A stretch of DNA of 64,000 nucleotides, taken from NCBI GenBank assembly GCA_965658445.1, contig CBFHSF010000014.1:11056-75055 (forward strand), given 5' to 3'. Positions 43,358 to 51,715 of this stretch are shown here, piece after piece. How positions within the stretch are numbered: the stretch's first letter is position 1; each line of letters starts with the position of its first letter. The notes below the pieces were generated by a model, which was not told where the DNA came from, did not search any database, and saw only the letters and a list, made by a program, of their open reading frames with translations. The position numbers and the translations under genes are program-made. The stretch is from CBFHSF01 sp965658445. Lineage in GTDB: Bacteria; Bacteroidota; Bacteroidia; Flavobacteriales; Schleiferiaceae.

Positions 43358-43678
43358 CTACAACATTCCAAGCTCCAGCTTGGCTTCCTCACTCATGAGG
43401 TCTTTGTTCCAAGGCGGATCAAAGGTGAGCTCTACCTCAACCTCATTGACCTCGTCCAATGAACGCGTTTTTTCTTTGACTTCTTGGGGAAGTGATTCTG
43501 CCACGGGGCAGTTGGGTGAGGTCAAGGTCATCAATATTTTTACATCGGCAGCATCCGATACGTGAACGTCATAGATCAATCCCAATTCGTAGATGTCTAC
43601 GGGGATTTCTGGATCGTAAATCGAACGAAGAACGTCTACTACATCCTCTCCTAACTTCTGCATTTGATCGTTAGTCAT
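43358..43678 (-). CDS. sufT: SufT-like DUF59 (MIP18) protein
   Basis: The 106-residue protein of the DUF59/MIP18 family has DPEIPVDIYELGLIYDV and the conserved Cys in TLTSPNCPVAESLP. Such proteins help mature iron-sulfur proteins, and in Bacteroidota this form is a routine member of the SUF operon. Its ATG overlaps the sufE stop (TAATG type), so the two are translationally coupled. Confidence 0.92.
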   Translation of the reverse strand: MTNDQMQKLGEDVVDVLRSIYDPEIPVDIYELGLIYDVHVSDAADVKILMTLTSPNCPVAESLPQEVKEKTRSLDEVNEVEVELTFDPPWNKDLMSEEAKLELGML

Positions 43679-44109
43679 TACGATTGATTTAATTGTGTTT
43701 GCAACGCCAAGGCGTAAAATTTCATTTGCTTAATCATGGCCAACAGTCCATTGGCGCGCGTAGGGCTCAAATGCTCTTTGAGTCCGATTTGGTCGATAAA
43801 ATCCATATTGGATTCTATGATATCTCTAGGGGTTTGATGAGACAATATGCGAATCATTAGGGCAATGATTCCCTTGGTCAAAATGGCGTCAGAATCCGCG
43901 GTAAACACAATGCGGTCTCCGTCCAATTCTCCGTGCACCCAAACCTGGCTCTGACATCCTTTGATCAGGTTGTCTTCTGTTTTTAACGAAGGGTCGATGA
44001 GTGGAAGCGACTTTCCCAAATCAATGAGGTACTCGTACTTCTCCATCCAGTCCGTAAACATGTCGAACTCTTCTACTAACTCTTCTTGTATTTCTGGAAT
44101 GCTCTGCAT
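43678..44109 (-). CDS. sufE: SufE sulfur acceptor
   Basis: SufE takes persulfide sulfur from the cysteine desulfurase SufS and passes it to the SufBCD scaffold. From the ATG at 44107-44109 it has 143 residues, the usual length; the longer open frame upstream reads through the end of sufS and is not used. Cys52 in NLIKGCQSQVWVHG is the acceptor cysteine. SHQTPRDIIESNMDFIDQIG and LSPTRANGLLAM are also typical of SufE. Confidence 0.94.
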   Translation of the reverse strand: MQSIPEIQEELVEEFDMFTDWMEKYEYLIDLGKSLPLIDPSLKTEDNLIKGCQSQVWVHGELDGDRIVFTADSDAILTKGIIALMIRILSHQTPRDIIESNMDFIDQIGLKEHLSPTRANGLLAMIKQMKFYALALQTQLNQS

Positions 44110-44155
44110 TTCTATTTTATTTCTTCTGAAGAAAACGTCCTTATCTATCCGGTGC

Positions 44156-45379
44156 CTATTTAAGCATAGACACTGCTTTCTCCAGGGCTTCAAACAATGT
44201 ATCTACTTCCTCAAAGGTGTTGTAAAACGCAAAAGAGGCTCTTATGGTTCCGGGGATTTCAAAAAACTCCATGATGGGCTGTGTACAGTGATGTCCTGTT
44301 CTTACGGCCACTCCCATTTTATCCAACAAAACACCGACATCATAGGGGTGAGTTCCCTCTACAATAAATGAGAAAACGCTGGCCTTGTTTTGGGCCGTTC
44401 CAATCATTCGCAATCCAGGGAAGTTCTTTCCCTTTTCTATGGCGTATTCTAAGAGGGCGGCTTCGTGAGCGGCAATGGCATCCATGCCAATGGAGTTTAC
44501 AAAGTCTATGGCGGTTCCCAAGGTAATGGCTCCTTCTATGTTGGGCGTTCCCGCCTCAAACTTAAAGGGTGCTTCCGCGTAGGTCGTCTTTTCAAAGGTT
44601 ACGGTTTTGATCATCTCGCCACCGCCTTGGTAGGGAGGCAATTTCTCCAACCACTCAGACTTGCCGTACATGATTCCAATTCCCGTAGGACCAAAAATCT
44701 TGTGTCCTGAGAACACGTAGAAATCAGCATCAATGGCTTGAACGTCCACCTTCATGTGGGGAACCGATTGTGCTCCGTCAATTACGAAGCAGGCGTTTGC
44801 CTTTCTCGCTAGGGCTCCCAATTCCTCTACGGGATTAATGGTTCCCAATGCGTTGGAAACGTGGTTTACCGCAACTACTGCAGTTTTATCGGTAATGAGC
44901 TTTTCGGCTTTCGCCATGATGAGCTCTCCGTGCTCGTTCATGGGGATGACCTTGAGGGTCGCTCCAATTTTCTCACACAGCATTTGCCAGGGCACAATAT
45001 TGCTGTGGTGCTCCATGGCAGAAATCACTACCTCTTGACCGGGCTCGATTAGCTCTCTCAGTCCGTAGGCAATGGTATTGATTCCATCCGTAGTCCCCTT
45101 GGTAAAGATGACCTCAGATGATTTTTCTGCATTGATGTGGTTTTGAACTGTCACGCGCGATGACTCCATGGCTTCGGTGGCCTCTTGACTGAGGTGGTGA
45201 ACGCCGCGGTGCACATTGCTATTGATGGTGCTGTAGTAGGATGTGATGGCATCCATAACCACTTGTGGCTTTTGAGTAGAAGCCGCGTTATCAAAGTAAA
45301 CCAATGGTCTTCCGTTGACTTCTCTTTGGAGAATGGGGAACTGCTCTCTAGCGCTTGATATGTCCAATGTTGGATTCAT
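44156..45379 (-). CDS. sufS: Cysteine desulfurase SufS
   Basis: The 407-residue PLP enzyme removes sulfur from cysteine for iron-sulfur cluster assembly. The Schiff-base Lys227 is in YVFSGHKIFGPTG. The active-site Cys365 is in RTGHHCTQPIMEF, and its short surrounding loop marks the group II (SufS) type that needs SufE. NAASTQKP and NVHRGVHHLSQEAT at the N-terminus are family hallmarks. It follows the terminator after sufD by about 200 bases, so it starts a second SUF transcription unit with sufE and sufT. Confidence 0.96.
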   Translation of the reverse strand: MNPTLDISSAREQFPILQREVNGRPLVYFDNAASTQKPQVVMDAITSYYSTINSNVHRGVHHLSQEATEAMESSRVTVQNHINAEKSSEVIFTKGTTDGINTIAYGLRELIEPGQEVVISAMEHHSNIVPWQMLCEKIGATLKVIPMNEHGELIMAKAEKLITDKTAVVAVNHVSNALGTINPVEELGALARKANACFVIDGAQSVPHMKVDVQAIDADFYVFSGHKIFGPTGIGIMYGKSEWLEKLPPYQGGGEMIKTVTFEKTTYAEAPFKFEAGTPNIEGAITLGTAIDFVNSIGMDAIAAHEAALLEYAIEKGKNFPGLRMIGTAQNKASVFSFIVEGTHPYDVGVLLDKMGVAVRTGHHCTQPIMEFFEIPGTIRASFAFYNTFEEVDTLFEALEKAVSMLK

Positions 45380-45581
45380 AACTGTAATATTCGGTGCAAA
45401 GGTCGTAAATAGATTTGGAAAGTAGACTCAATCTAAATAGGATTTGTCTATGTTGATTTTAAAAGGCTTCGCGACCGTAAAAACCACTCTAAAACCAATG
45501 CATTTCCACCTGTAAAAACAACAATTCAAAGCTCGAAGTGTTCAGGTGAAGTGTTCAACTGCGGTTACCGACAGACAGAAA

Positions 45582-45613
45582 CAAAAAGCCCCGAGAAGAA
45601 AACTCCTCGAGGC
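45582..45613 (-). terminator. Intrinsic terminator after sufD
   Basis: On the minus strand GCCTCGAGGAG, loop TTTT, CTTCTCGGGGC pairs over eleven positions (two G-T pairs) and is followed by TTTTTG. It separates sufABCD from sufSE. Confidence 0.9.
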
Positions 45614-45644
45614 CTTAGAATTCTGTATGAATATCTCAGTTCGA

Positions 45645-46964
45645 CTACAGTTCAAAATCCAGGTTAACCCCCAGCTTTCTTGCAATCAGAATATTGAGTT
45701 TCTTTTTAAGTGAGTCAATCTTAACTCTTTCTAGAGCGTCATTGGTAAAGGCGTACATCAACATCGCTCTGGCCTCCTTAGTGCCGATTCCACGAGACTG
45801 AAGGTAGAACATGGCATCCTCGTCCAACTGACCTACGGTACAACCGTGAGAACACTTTACATCGTCGGCAAAAATTTCCAACTGAGGCTTGGTGTCTATC
45901 TGTGCGGTATCGCTCAACAATACGTTGTTGTTGGCCTGGAAGGCATCGGTCTTTTGAGCTGCTTGGTGAACAATTACTTTTCCGTTGAACACCCCGTGAG
46001 CCTTTTCGTCAAAGATTCCCTTGTACAACTCATTGGAGTTACAATGCGGAGCTTGGTGATCGGCCAAGGTGTGGTGATCAACTGTTTGTTGTCCGTCAAT
46101 CAAGGTAATCCCGTCCATGTTGGCAACACAGTTGGGCTCTGTAAGGTAAAAGTGCAGGTTGTTTCTGATGAGCTTGGATCCAAAGGAGAAAGTTCCAATG
46201 GTTACTTCAGAATCTCTCTTCTGCTCAATAAATGTATTGTCTATCAAAGTTGCCGACGCGTGGTCATTCTGAACTTTGTACAAGTCCACCTTGGAGTTGG
46301 CATGTGCAAAAATCTCAGTCACAGAGTTGGTGAGAACCGCCTCTTCTGAGATGTTTTGGTGACGCTCAACGATTTCTACCTGGGCGCCTTCTTCAACCAC
46401 AATAAGGTTTCTAGGCTGTACCATGATTTCCTTGTCACCTGCGGTGTTGAGGAAAATCATTTGAATGGGCTTGTCTACCACCTTGCCTTTTGGGATGCGG
46501 ATAAAAGCACCTTCTTTGGCAAAGGCCGTGTTCACATCTACCATGGGCTGATCGGCTGGAGTGGTCTTGTTAAAGTACTGATCCAAAACGTCACGGTACT
46601 TCTTAAGAGCTGCTCCAAAGGTGCAAATGTCCCAGTTGTTGTGAGTGGTTTCTGATAGCCAAGAGCTGAAGACTCCGTTGATAAACACCAATTTGTAGGT
46701 GTCAATATCGTTGAGGAAGTACTTCTTTACGTCCTTGAGTTCTATGGTCTCCTCCGTTCCCGGAAAGACCTTAAAGTCGTTTTTGAGGATGGGCTTGAGG
46801 TTGGTGTACTTCCACTCCTCGTCCTTTTTGGTCGGAAAACCTACTCCCTCAAATCGCTTGAGTGCAGACTGTCTTCTCTCGTGAAGGTCAGTATCTACCT
46901 CGTTGGCATGGTCGCTTTCAAAAATGATAAACGACGATACGAGTTTTTCTTTTAATGATTCCAC
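45645..46964 (-). CDS. sufD: Fe-S cluster assembly protein SufD
   Basis: The 439-residue scaffold subunit pairs with SufB and the ATPase SufC. The N-terminus is helical (LHERRQSALKRFEGVGFPTK) with the substrate-like WKYTNLKP segment, and the beta-helix core follows. DVKCSHGCTVGQLDEDAMFY is the conserved His/Cys segment near the C-terminus, and SRGIGTKEARAMLMYAFTND follows. The start codon is GTG (46962-46964), 11 bases after the sufC stop; no closer ATG fits the family N-terminus. Confidence 0.95.
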   Translation of the reverse strand: MESLKEKLVSSFIIFESDHANEVDTDLHERRQSALKRFEGVGFPTKKDEEWKYTNLKPILKNDFKVFPGTEETIELKDVKKYFLNDIDTYKLVFINGVFSSWLSETTHNNWDICTFGAALKKYRDVLDQYFNKTTPADQPMVDVNTAFAKEGAFIRIPKGKVVDKPIQMIFLNTAGDKEIMVQPRNLIVVEEGAQVEIVERHQNISEEAVLTNSVTEIFAHANSKVDLYKVQNDHASATLIDNTFIEQKRDSEVTIGTFSFGSKLIRNNLHFYLTEPNCVANMDGITLIDGQQTVDHHTLADHQAPHCNSNELYKGIFDEKAHGVFNGKVIVHQAAQKTDAFQANNNVLLSDTAQIDTKPQLEIFADDVKCSHGCTVGQLDEDAMFYLQSRGIGTKEARAMLMYAFTNDALERVKIDSLKKKLNILIARKLGVNLDFEL

Positions 46965-46975
46965 TGAGCAGTTAT

Positions 46976-47731
46976 TTATACAGTCTGTAGGTCTTCTTTA
47001 ATCCAATCGTAACCCTTCTCTTCGAGTTCCAAAGCGAGGTTCTTGTCTCCTGACTTTACGATTTTACCCTTGTACAATACGTGTACGTAATCGGGTACAA
47101 TGTAGTCTAACAAGCGCTGGTAGTGAGTAATCACAACCACTGCGTTGTCCTTGCTCTTGAGCTTGTTTACTCCGTTGGCTACAATGCGAAGTGCATCGAT
47201 ATCCAAACCAGAATCCGTCTCGTCCAAGATGGCCAATTTGGGTTCCAACATCGCCATTTGGAAAATCTCATTTCTCTTCTTCTCTCCTCCTGAGAATCCT
47301 TCGTTCAGAGAACGAGAAAGGAAACCCTTGTCCATTTCTAGAAGGGCCATTTTCTCTCTCATCATTTTGAGGAGGTCTTTGGCCTCCATGGGATCTTGTC
47401 CCTTAGACTTTCTGATCTCGTTGATGGAAGTCTTGATAAAGTTAGAAACCGATACACCGGGGATTTCAATGGGGTACTGGAAGCTCAAGAAGATTCCCAA
47501 CTGAGCGCGCTCCGCGGGATCCAAGTCCATAAGGTCTTCTCCTAAAAATTCCATGGAACCTTCGGTAACCTCGTACTCCTCTCTTCCGGCAATTACCGAA
47601 GAAAGTGTACTCTTACCCGATCCATTAGGGCCCATAATGGCGTGAACTTCTCCGGGCTTAACCTCCAAGTTAATTCCCTTGAGGATTTCGTTGTCCTCGA
47701 TTTTGGCGTGTATGTTATTTACTTTTAGCAT
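46976..47731 (-). CDS. sufC: Fe-S cluster assembly ATPase SufC
   Basis: The 251-residue ABC ATPase has Walker A GPNGSGKST (34-42), the signature FSGGEKKRNEIFQMA and Walker B LAILDETDSGLDIDAL. DETDSGLD is diagnostic for SufC. It drives conformational change of SufBD during cluster assembly. The gene lies 71 bases after sufB and 11 before sufD. Confidence 0.97.
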   Translation of the reverse strand: MLKVNNIHAKIEDNEILKGINLEVKPGEVHAIMGPNGSGKSTLSSVIAGREEYEVTEGSMEFLGEDLMDLDPAERAQLGIFLSFQYPIEIPGVSVSNFIKTSINEIRKSKGQDPMEAKDLLKMMREKMALLEMDKGFLSRSLNEGFSGGEKKRNEIFQMAMLEPKLAILDETDSGLDIDALRIVANGVNKLKSKDNAVVVITHYQRLLDYIVPDYVHVLYKGKIVKSGDKNLALELEEKGYDWIKEDLQTV

Positions 47732-47802
47732 AGCGATTCTATGTGAAGTGTTTTTCGTCGTTTGTGTTGATCTCGTCGTCTATTCTTTCTGATTTTTAGC
47801 CC

Positions 47803-49242
47803 TTATCCTACGCTACCTTCTAGCGAGATGGCCAAAAGTTTTTGAGCTTCCACAGCAAATTCCATGGGGAGCTTGTTGAGTACGTCTTTACAGTATCCGT
47901 TTACAATGAGTGCAATCGCCTCTTCTACGTCAATACCTCTTTGGTTACAGTAGAAAATTTGATCCTCTCCAATTTTGGACGTCGTAGCCTCGTGCTCAAC
48001 TTTAGCCGATTGATTTCCAATTTCTATGTAGGGGAAGGTGTGGGCTCCACATTGATCTCCCATCAGCAGAGAATCACATTGAGAGAAGTTTCTCGCGTTC
48101 TTGGCGCGAGGTCCCACCTTGACCAAACCGCGGTATGAGTTGTGACTCTTTCCGGCGCTGATTCCCTTAGAAATAATGGTAGACTTGGTATTTCTACCCA
48201 AGTGAATCATCTTGGTTCCCGTATCGGCTTGTTGGTAGTTGTTGGTCACCGCTACAGAGTAGAATTCTCCGATGGCGTTGTCGCCCTTGAGGATACAAGA
48301 AGGGTATTTCCAAGTAACCGCAGAACCGGTTTCTACCTGAGTCCAAGAAATCTTGGCGTCGGTTTCTACCATTCCTCTTTTGGTCACAAAGTTGAATACT
48401 CCACCCTTTCCTTCGGCGTCGCCGGGGAACCAGTTTTGTACGGTGCTGTATTTGATTTCTGAGCGGTCCAAGGCGATCAATTCTACCACGGCGGCGTGCA
48501 ATTGATTTTCGTCGCGCTGTGGAGCGGTACACCCTTCTAGGTAACTCACGTAAGAGTCCTCATCGGCAATGACCAAGGTGCGCTCAAATTGGCCGGTTCC
48601 GGCCTCGTTAATTCTAAAGTACGTAGAGAGTTCTACAGGACATTTTACTCCTTTGGGGATGTAACAGAAAGACCCATCGGTGAAAACCGCAGAGTTCAAT
48701 GCGGCGTAGAAATTATCAGTCTTGGGAACTACCGTCCCAAGATATTTCTTTACCAACTCAGGGTACTCCTGAATGGCGTCACTCATAGAACAGAAAATAA
48801 TTCCGAGCTCCTTGAGTTTTTCCTTAAAGGTTGTCGCAACCGAAACGGAATCCACAACCACGTCCATGGCAACACCGGTAAGTCTCTTTTGCTCGTCGAT
48901 GCTAATTCCCAATTTTTCGAAAGTCTTGAGCAACTCGGGATCTACTTGATCCAAAGACTCTAATTCTTTCTTTTGTTTGGGAGCTGCGTAGTACGAAATG
49001 GCTTGGAAGTCTGGCTTCTCATAATGTACGTTGGCCCAATCGGGCTCCTCCATTTCCGTCCACTTTTTGTAGGCGTCCAAGCGCCACTCCGTCATCCACT
49101 CTGGCTCGTTCTTCTTGGAAGAAATCAGACGGATAATGTCCTCGTTAATTCCGTTGGGAGCCTTGTCGGATTCAATATCGGTAACAAAACCGTATTTGTA
49201 TTCCGACTGGGTTACCTCATCTAATATTTGGTCTTCTGACAT
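47803..49242 (-). CDS. sufB: Fe-S cluster assembly protein SufB
   Basis: The 479-residue main scaffold subunit has SDAIQEYPELVKKYLGTVVP, FTDGSFCYIPKGVKCPVELS and YLEGCTAPQRDENQLHAAVV, with the conserved Cys in EGCTAP and the NFSQCDSLLMGD segment (Cys in the core). The C-terminus NQRGIDVEEAIALIVNGYCK is family-typical. It follows the SufA-like gene by 27 bases as part of one transcript. Confidence 0.97.
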   Translation of the reverse strand: MSEDQILDEVTQSEYKYGFVTDIESDKAPNGINEDIIRLISSKKNEPEWMTEWRLDAYKKWTEMEEPDWANVHYEKPDFQAISYYAAPKQKKELESLDQVDPELLKTFEKLGISIDEQKRLTGVAMDVVVDSVSVATTFKEKLKELGIIFCSMSDAIQEYPELVKKYLGTVVPKTDNFYAALNSAVFTDGSFCYIPKGVKCPVELSTYFRINEAGTGQFERTLVIADEDSYVSYLEGCTAPQRDENQLHAAVVELIALDRSEIKYSTVQNWFPGDAEGKGGVFNFVTKRGMVETDAKISWTQVETGSAVTWKYPSCILKGDNAIGEFYSVAVTNNYQQADTGTKMIHLGRNTKSTIISKGISAGKSHNSYRGLVKVGPRAKNARNFSQCDSLLMGDQCGAHTFPYIEIGNQSAKVEHEATTSKIGEDQIFYCNQRGIDVEEAIALIVNGYCKDVLNKLPMEFAVEAQKLLAISLEGSVG

Positions 49243-49269
49243 GCTGTTTTTTCGTTTTTTAGGGGGTGC

Positions 49270-49599
49270 TTACACCGCAAAACTTTCTCCACATCCGCAG
49301 GTTCTGGACGCATTCGGGTTGTTAAAGGAAAATCCCTTTCCGTTGAGTCCACCTTCGTATTCCAAAATGGTTCCCACTAAGTACAAAAGACTCTTCTTGT
49401 CCACCAAGATGCGAACGCCGTTGTCCTCAAACAACTTGTCTTCGTCGTTGTGTTCATCCGTAAAATCCATCTGGTAGCTAAGTCCGGAACATCCGCCACT
49501 CGCTACTCCTACTCTTATATATTGCGTTTCCAAGGACTTGCCCTCTTCTCCTAAAAGAGAGATGATCTTGGTCTTCGCTTGCTCCGAAACATTTACCAT
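49270..49599 (-). CDS. sufA: A-type Fe-S carrier, SufA/IscA-like
   Basis: The 109-residue carrier has the three family cysteines: Cys37 in VASGGCSGLSY and Cys101/Cys103 in RTCGCGESF. It can carry a cluster from SufBCD to target proteins. It is the first gene of the suf operon, preceded by an exact promoter and inverted repeat (49659-49723). Confidence 0.94.
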   Translation of the reverse strand: MVNVSEQAKTKIISLLGEEGKSLETQYIRVGVASGGCSGLSYQMDFTDEHNDEDKLFEDNGVRILVDKKSLLYLVGTILEYEGGLNGKGFSFNNPNASRTCGCGESFAV

Positions 49600-49658
49600 G
49601 TCCTGTCTTTCCTTTCGTTCGTAATTGTTGTTTTTTCAACTTTCCTGAATTCCATTTA

Positions 49659-49675
49659 TTTAGATTTAATCTAAA
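49659..49675 (-). promoter_or_regulatory. Perfect 17-base inverted repeat, likely operator of the suf operon
   Basis: TTTAGATT, T, AATCTAAA is a perfect palindrome with one central base. It lies just downstream of the predicted transcription start, about 60 bases before the sufA ATG, a usual place for a repressor site. Its form resembles sites of metal- or iron-responsive regulators; which protein binds is unknown. Confidence 0.6.
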
Positions 49676-49692
49676 CGAATGGTTTCGGTCTG

Positions 49693-49723
49693 CAAAAGTA
49701 CGAAATCTGTTTTTGGTAACCAA
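49693..49723 (-). promoter_or_regulatory. Promoter of the suf operon (TTG-N20-TACTTTTG, minus strand)
   Basis: On the minus strand TTG at 49721-49723, a 20-base spacer and TACTTTTG at 49693-49700 match the Bacteroidota promoter consensus well. The predicted start is near 49687. Confidence 0.7.
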
Positions 49724-49751
49724 TGTAACACAACAAAGGTGATTTTGGTTT

Positions 49752-49775
49752 TTTAAGGGGAATTTTCCCCTTAAA
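49752..49775. repeat. Perfect 24-base palindrome
   Basis: TTTAAGGGGAA, TT, TTCCCCTTAAA. The two-base centre is too tight for an efficient RNA hairpin, so it is more likely a DNA-level site. It lies 29 bases upstream of the suf -33 element. Confidence 0.75.
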
Positions 49776-49787
49776 CCCCTTTTGTAC

Positions 49788-49821
49788 GTTCCTTTTTTTC
49801 CCTTGATGGAAAAAAACGAAC
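49788..49821. repeat. Hairpin-forming inverted repeat
   Basis: GTTCCTTTTTTTCC (49788-49801), a six-base loop and GGAAAAAAACGAAC (49808-49821) pair at 13 of 14 positions. Confidence 0.65.
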
Positions 49822-50001
49822 CCAAAAAAAAATCAAGACTTCACAAATCCGCTACCCGATGGCTCTTCAGTCGCGGTAAAAAAGATCTCGAGCAAGCTCT
49901 CGTTTGCTTTTTTACAACTGTCTATTTTTTTGTTTCGCTCCCTTCAGGCATCGGGTCCCAGCTAGATTTGTAGATGTCGGTCCTTGGGAAATCAAAAGAT
50001 T

Positions 50002-50033
50002 AGGTTCTAACTCCTTAATCCGGAGCAGAACCT
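50002..50033 (+). repeat. Stem-loop in the 49.7-50.2 kb gap
   Basis: AGGTTCT (50002-50008) pairs with AGAACCT (50027-50033), and CTCC (50011-50014) with GGAG (50022-50025). A T-rich stretch follows after 50045. The gap 49724-50199 has no convincing gene; ORFs there have no family features. Confidence 0.5.
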
Positions 50034-50199
50034 TACCTAGTGTTTGGTTTTTAATTTTTCAGGGAGATCTAGGAATTCTTCATAGACGGCGCGGGGGGAA
50101 TCCGTGTGACTACAATTTGTCGCGGGGGTTAGCGAATGGTTACTGAAAAATTAGCGTTACTCATAAGTATCTTTTTTTAATCATTAAAACCCTTACCCT

Positions 50200-50562
50200 A
50201 TGAAAAAAGTGATTTTTAGCATTGCCGCAGTTTGTCTCCTGTTCTTTTGTTCTTGTACTAAGACGGTCCTTGAAACTTCCGAAACACCATCTGATCCTTC
50301 TTTGAAGGCTGGAGATACTTTTTACTCCGTTTTTCATTGCGAAATGGAAGGAGGTAGATATGGATTAGAATGCGCTAAAGGTAGGTCTCAAACTTGTGAT
50401 CTTATCAAAGAATGTTCAATTGGAAACTCTGGTGTTCAGGCGGAAATCAGTCGCTATTACAGCACGGATGAGATTCAACAAATGATTCTTACCAATTCCC
50501 CCATTGATAATCAGGAACTACTTCAATGGCTCAAGGAGAATTCAGATTTACCAATTTTGTAA
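50200..50562 (+). CDS. Small Cys-containing lipoprotein of unknown function
   Basis: The 120-residue product has a signal peptide with a lipobox (CLLFFCSCTK), so it should be lipid-anchored. The mature part has five further Cys residues concentrated in FHCEMEGGRYGLECAKGRSQ and TCDLIKECSIGNSG, which could form disulfides, followed by a polar C-terminus (QELLQWLKENSDLPIL). I do not recognise the family. It is the first of three consecutive lipoprotein genes (13-base gap to the next). TATCTTTT at 50168-50175 resembles a -7 element with one mismatch. Confidence 0.78.
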   Translation: MKKVIFSIAAVCLLFFCSCTKTVLETSETPSDPSLKAGDTFYSVFHCEMEGGRYGLECAKGRSQTCDLIKECSIGNSGVQAEISRYYSTDEIQQMILTNSPIDNQELLQWLKENSDLPIL

Positions 50563-50575
50563 AAGACCGTAAAAA

Positions 50576-51715
50576 ATGAAATTCTTCTTTCAACTGGCCG
50601 GACTAAGTCTTTTGGCAATGGGTTGTCAGTTTTCTGAGCCACCGAAGTGTCCGGATTCGAAATTTGGCGAAGTCCACATTGACTCTTATTCTTTGGAGGG
50701 GTTTACCACTTCTTCGATTAAGCACTGTGATTACTTTCAAGAGGCGAAATTAGAATGCATTGCTTGTTGGCATGAGGGAGACTCCCTTTCTTTTTACAGT
50801 GTGAATGAGGGTCGATATGTTTTTGGGAAGAAATTGCCTGCGCATGAATACGGGCGGTTTATGAATCTCACCGCAAGCGATACCAATCAGTTTGTTATTT
50901 ACTTCTGGGATGGATTTTGTGTGTATTCGGGAGGAGAATTTCATTTTCTAAATACCGACTTAGGTCAATCGGATATAGTGGTAAAAAACCAAACCAGCCT
51001 AGTGGACTTCCCAAAATCCAAACATTTCGCCTTTGAAATCATCGACTACCGAGAATCACCTTCACAAGAAGGTCTATTTGATTATTCATTTATTGGGATA
51101 ATGGATTATGATGGAAATTTTGATGTAGTGCCCGAGCTCAAATACCCAAGCATATACTCTCAAAAGAATTTAGCCGAACCTACCGTTTACCTGTCTTCTT
51201 CAAGTGAAAAAGCCTTCGAAAACAAACTTCTAGTTTCTTGCAATTATTCAAATGACGTATTTGTGGTGGATGTAAATGAAAATCGACTTATTGAAACCTT
51301 TCCGGTTTTCACAACCCATGCGGATTTTGAAAATCTCCCCACGTCCTCAGGAGACAGAGAAGCTCAGATAATCAGCATGCACGAAAGAAATCAATTTTTT
51401 GAATCCTATGGGAAGGCCTTTTTCAACCCCAGGAACGAATCCCTTCTTCGCTTCCACTATCCTCGTTCTAGCAAAAAAGATTCTGATGGAGTCTATGTGA
51501 CCACATTCGATAAAAAGGTGGAAATAATTTGCTCACACAAAGACTCTAATCACTACCAATACAAGCTCCCTTTTGGCCGATACTACCTATCAAAAAGTTG
51601 GTGGATGGATGGGGAAGGACGATTGGTTTACGTCAAACTAGAAATCTATCCTAAAAACCCTGATCATGAAACCCGGAATTACTCTATTGATTACATTACT
51701 ACTCGAAATTTTTAG
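50576..51715 (+). CDS. Lipoprotein of about 380 residues, possible beta-propeller
   Basis: The 379-residue product has a lipobox (LSLLAMGCQFSE). The mature part is rich in aromatic residues and short beta-strand-like blocks separated by turns (FVIYFWDGFCVYSGGEFHFL, LLVSCNYSNDVFVVDVNENR, GRLVYVKLEIYPKNPDHETR). The spacing suggests a repeated-strand fold such as the lipid-anchored six-bladed propellers common in Bacteroidota, but no blade motif is clear enough to be sure. It overlaps the next gene by 50 bases. Function unknown. Confidence 0.8.
   Translation: MKFFFQLAGLSLLAMGCQFSEPPKCPDSKFGEVHIDSYSLEGFTTSSIKHCDYFQEAKLECIACWHEGDSLSFYSVNEGRYVFGKKLPAHEYGRFMNLTASDTNQFVIYFWDGFCVYSGGEFHFLNTDLGQSDIVVKNQTSLVDFPKSKHFAFEIIDYRESPSQEGLFDYSFIGIMDYDGNFDVVPELKYPSIYSQKNLAEPTVYLSSSSEKAFENKLLVSCNYSNDVFVVDVNENRLIETFPVFTTHADFENLPTSSGDREAQIISMHERNQFFESYGKAFFNPRNESLLRFHYPRSSKKDSDGVYVTTFDKKVEIICSHKDSNHYQYKLPFGRYYLSKSWWMDGEGRLVYVKLEIYPKNPDHETRNYSIDYITTRNF

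Noticed and set aside
49782..50146. Two overlapping short plus-strand ORFs upstream of the lipoprotein cassette
   Set aside because: They run through hairpins and poly-A tracts, show no family or signal features, and have unconvincing starts.
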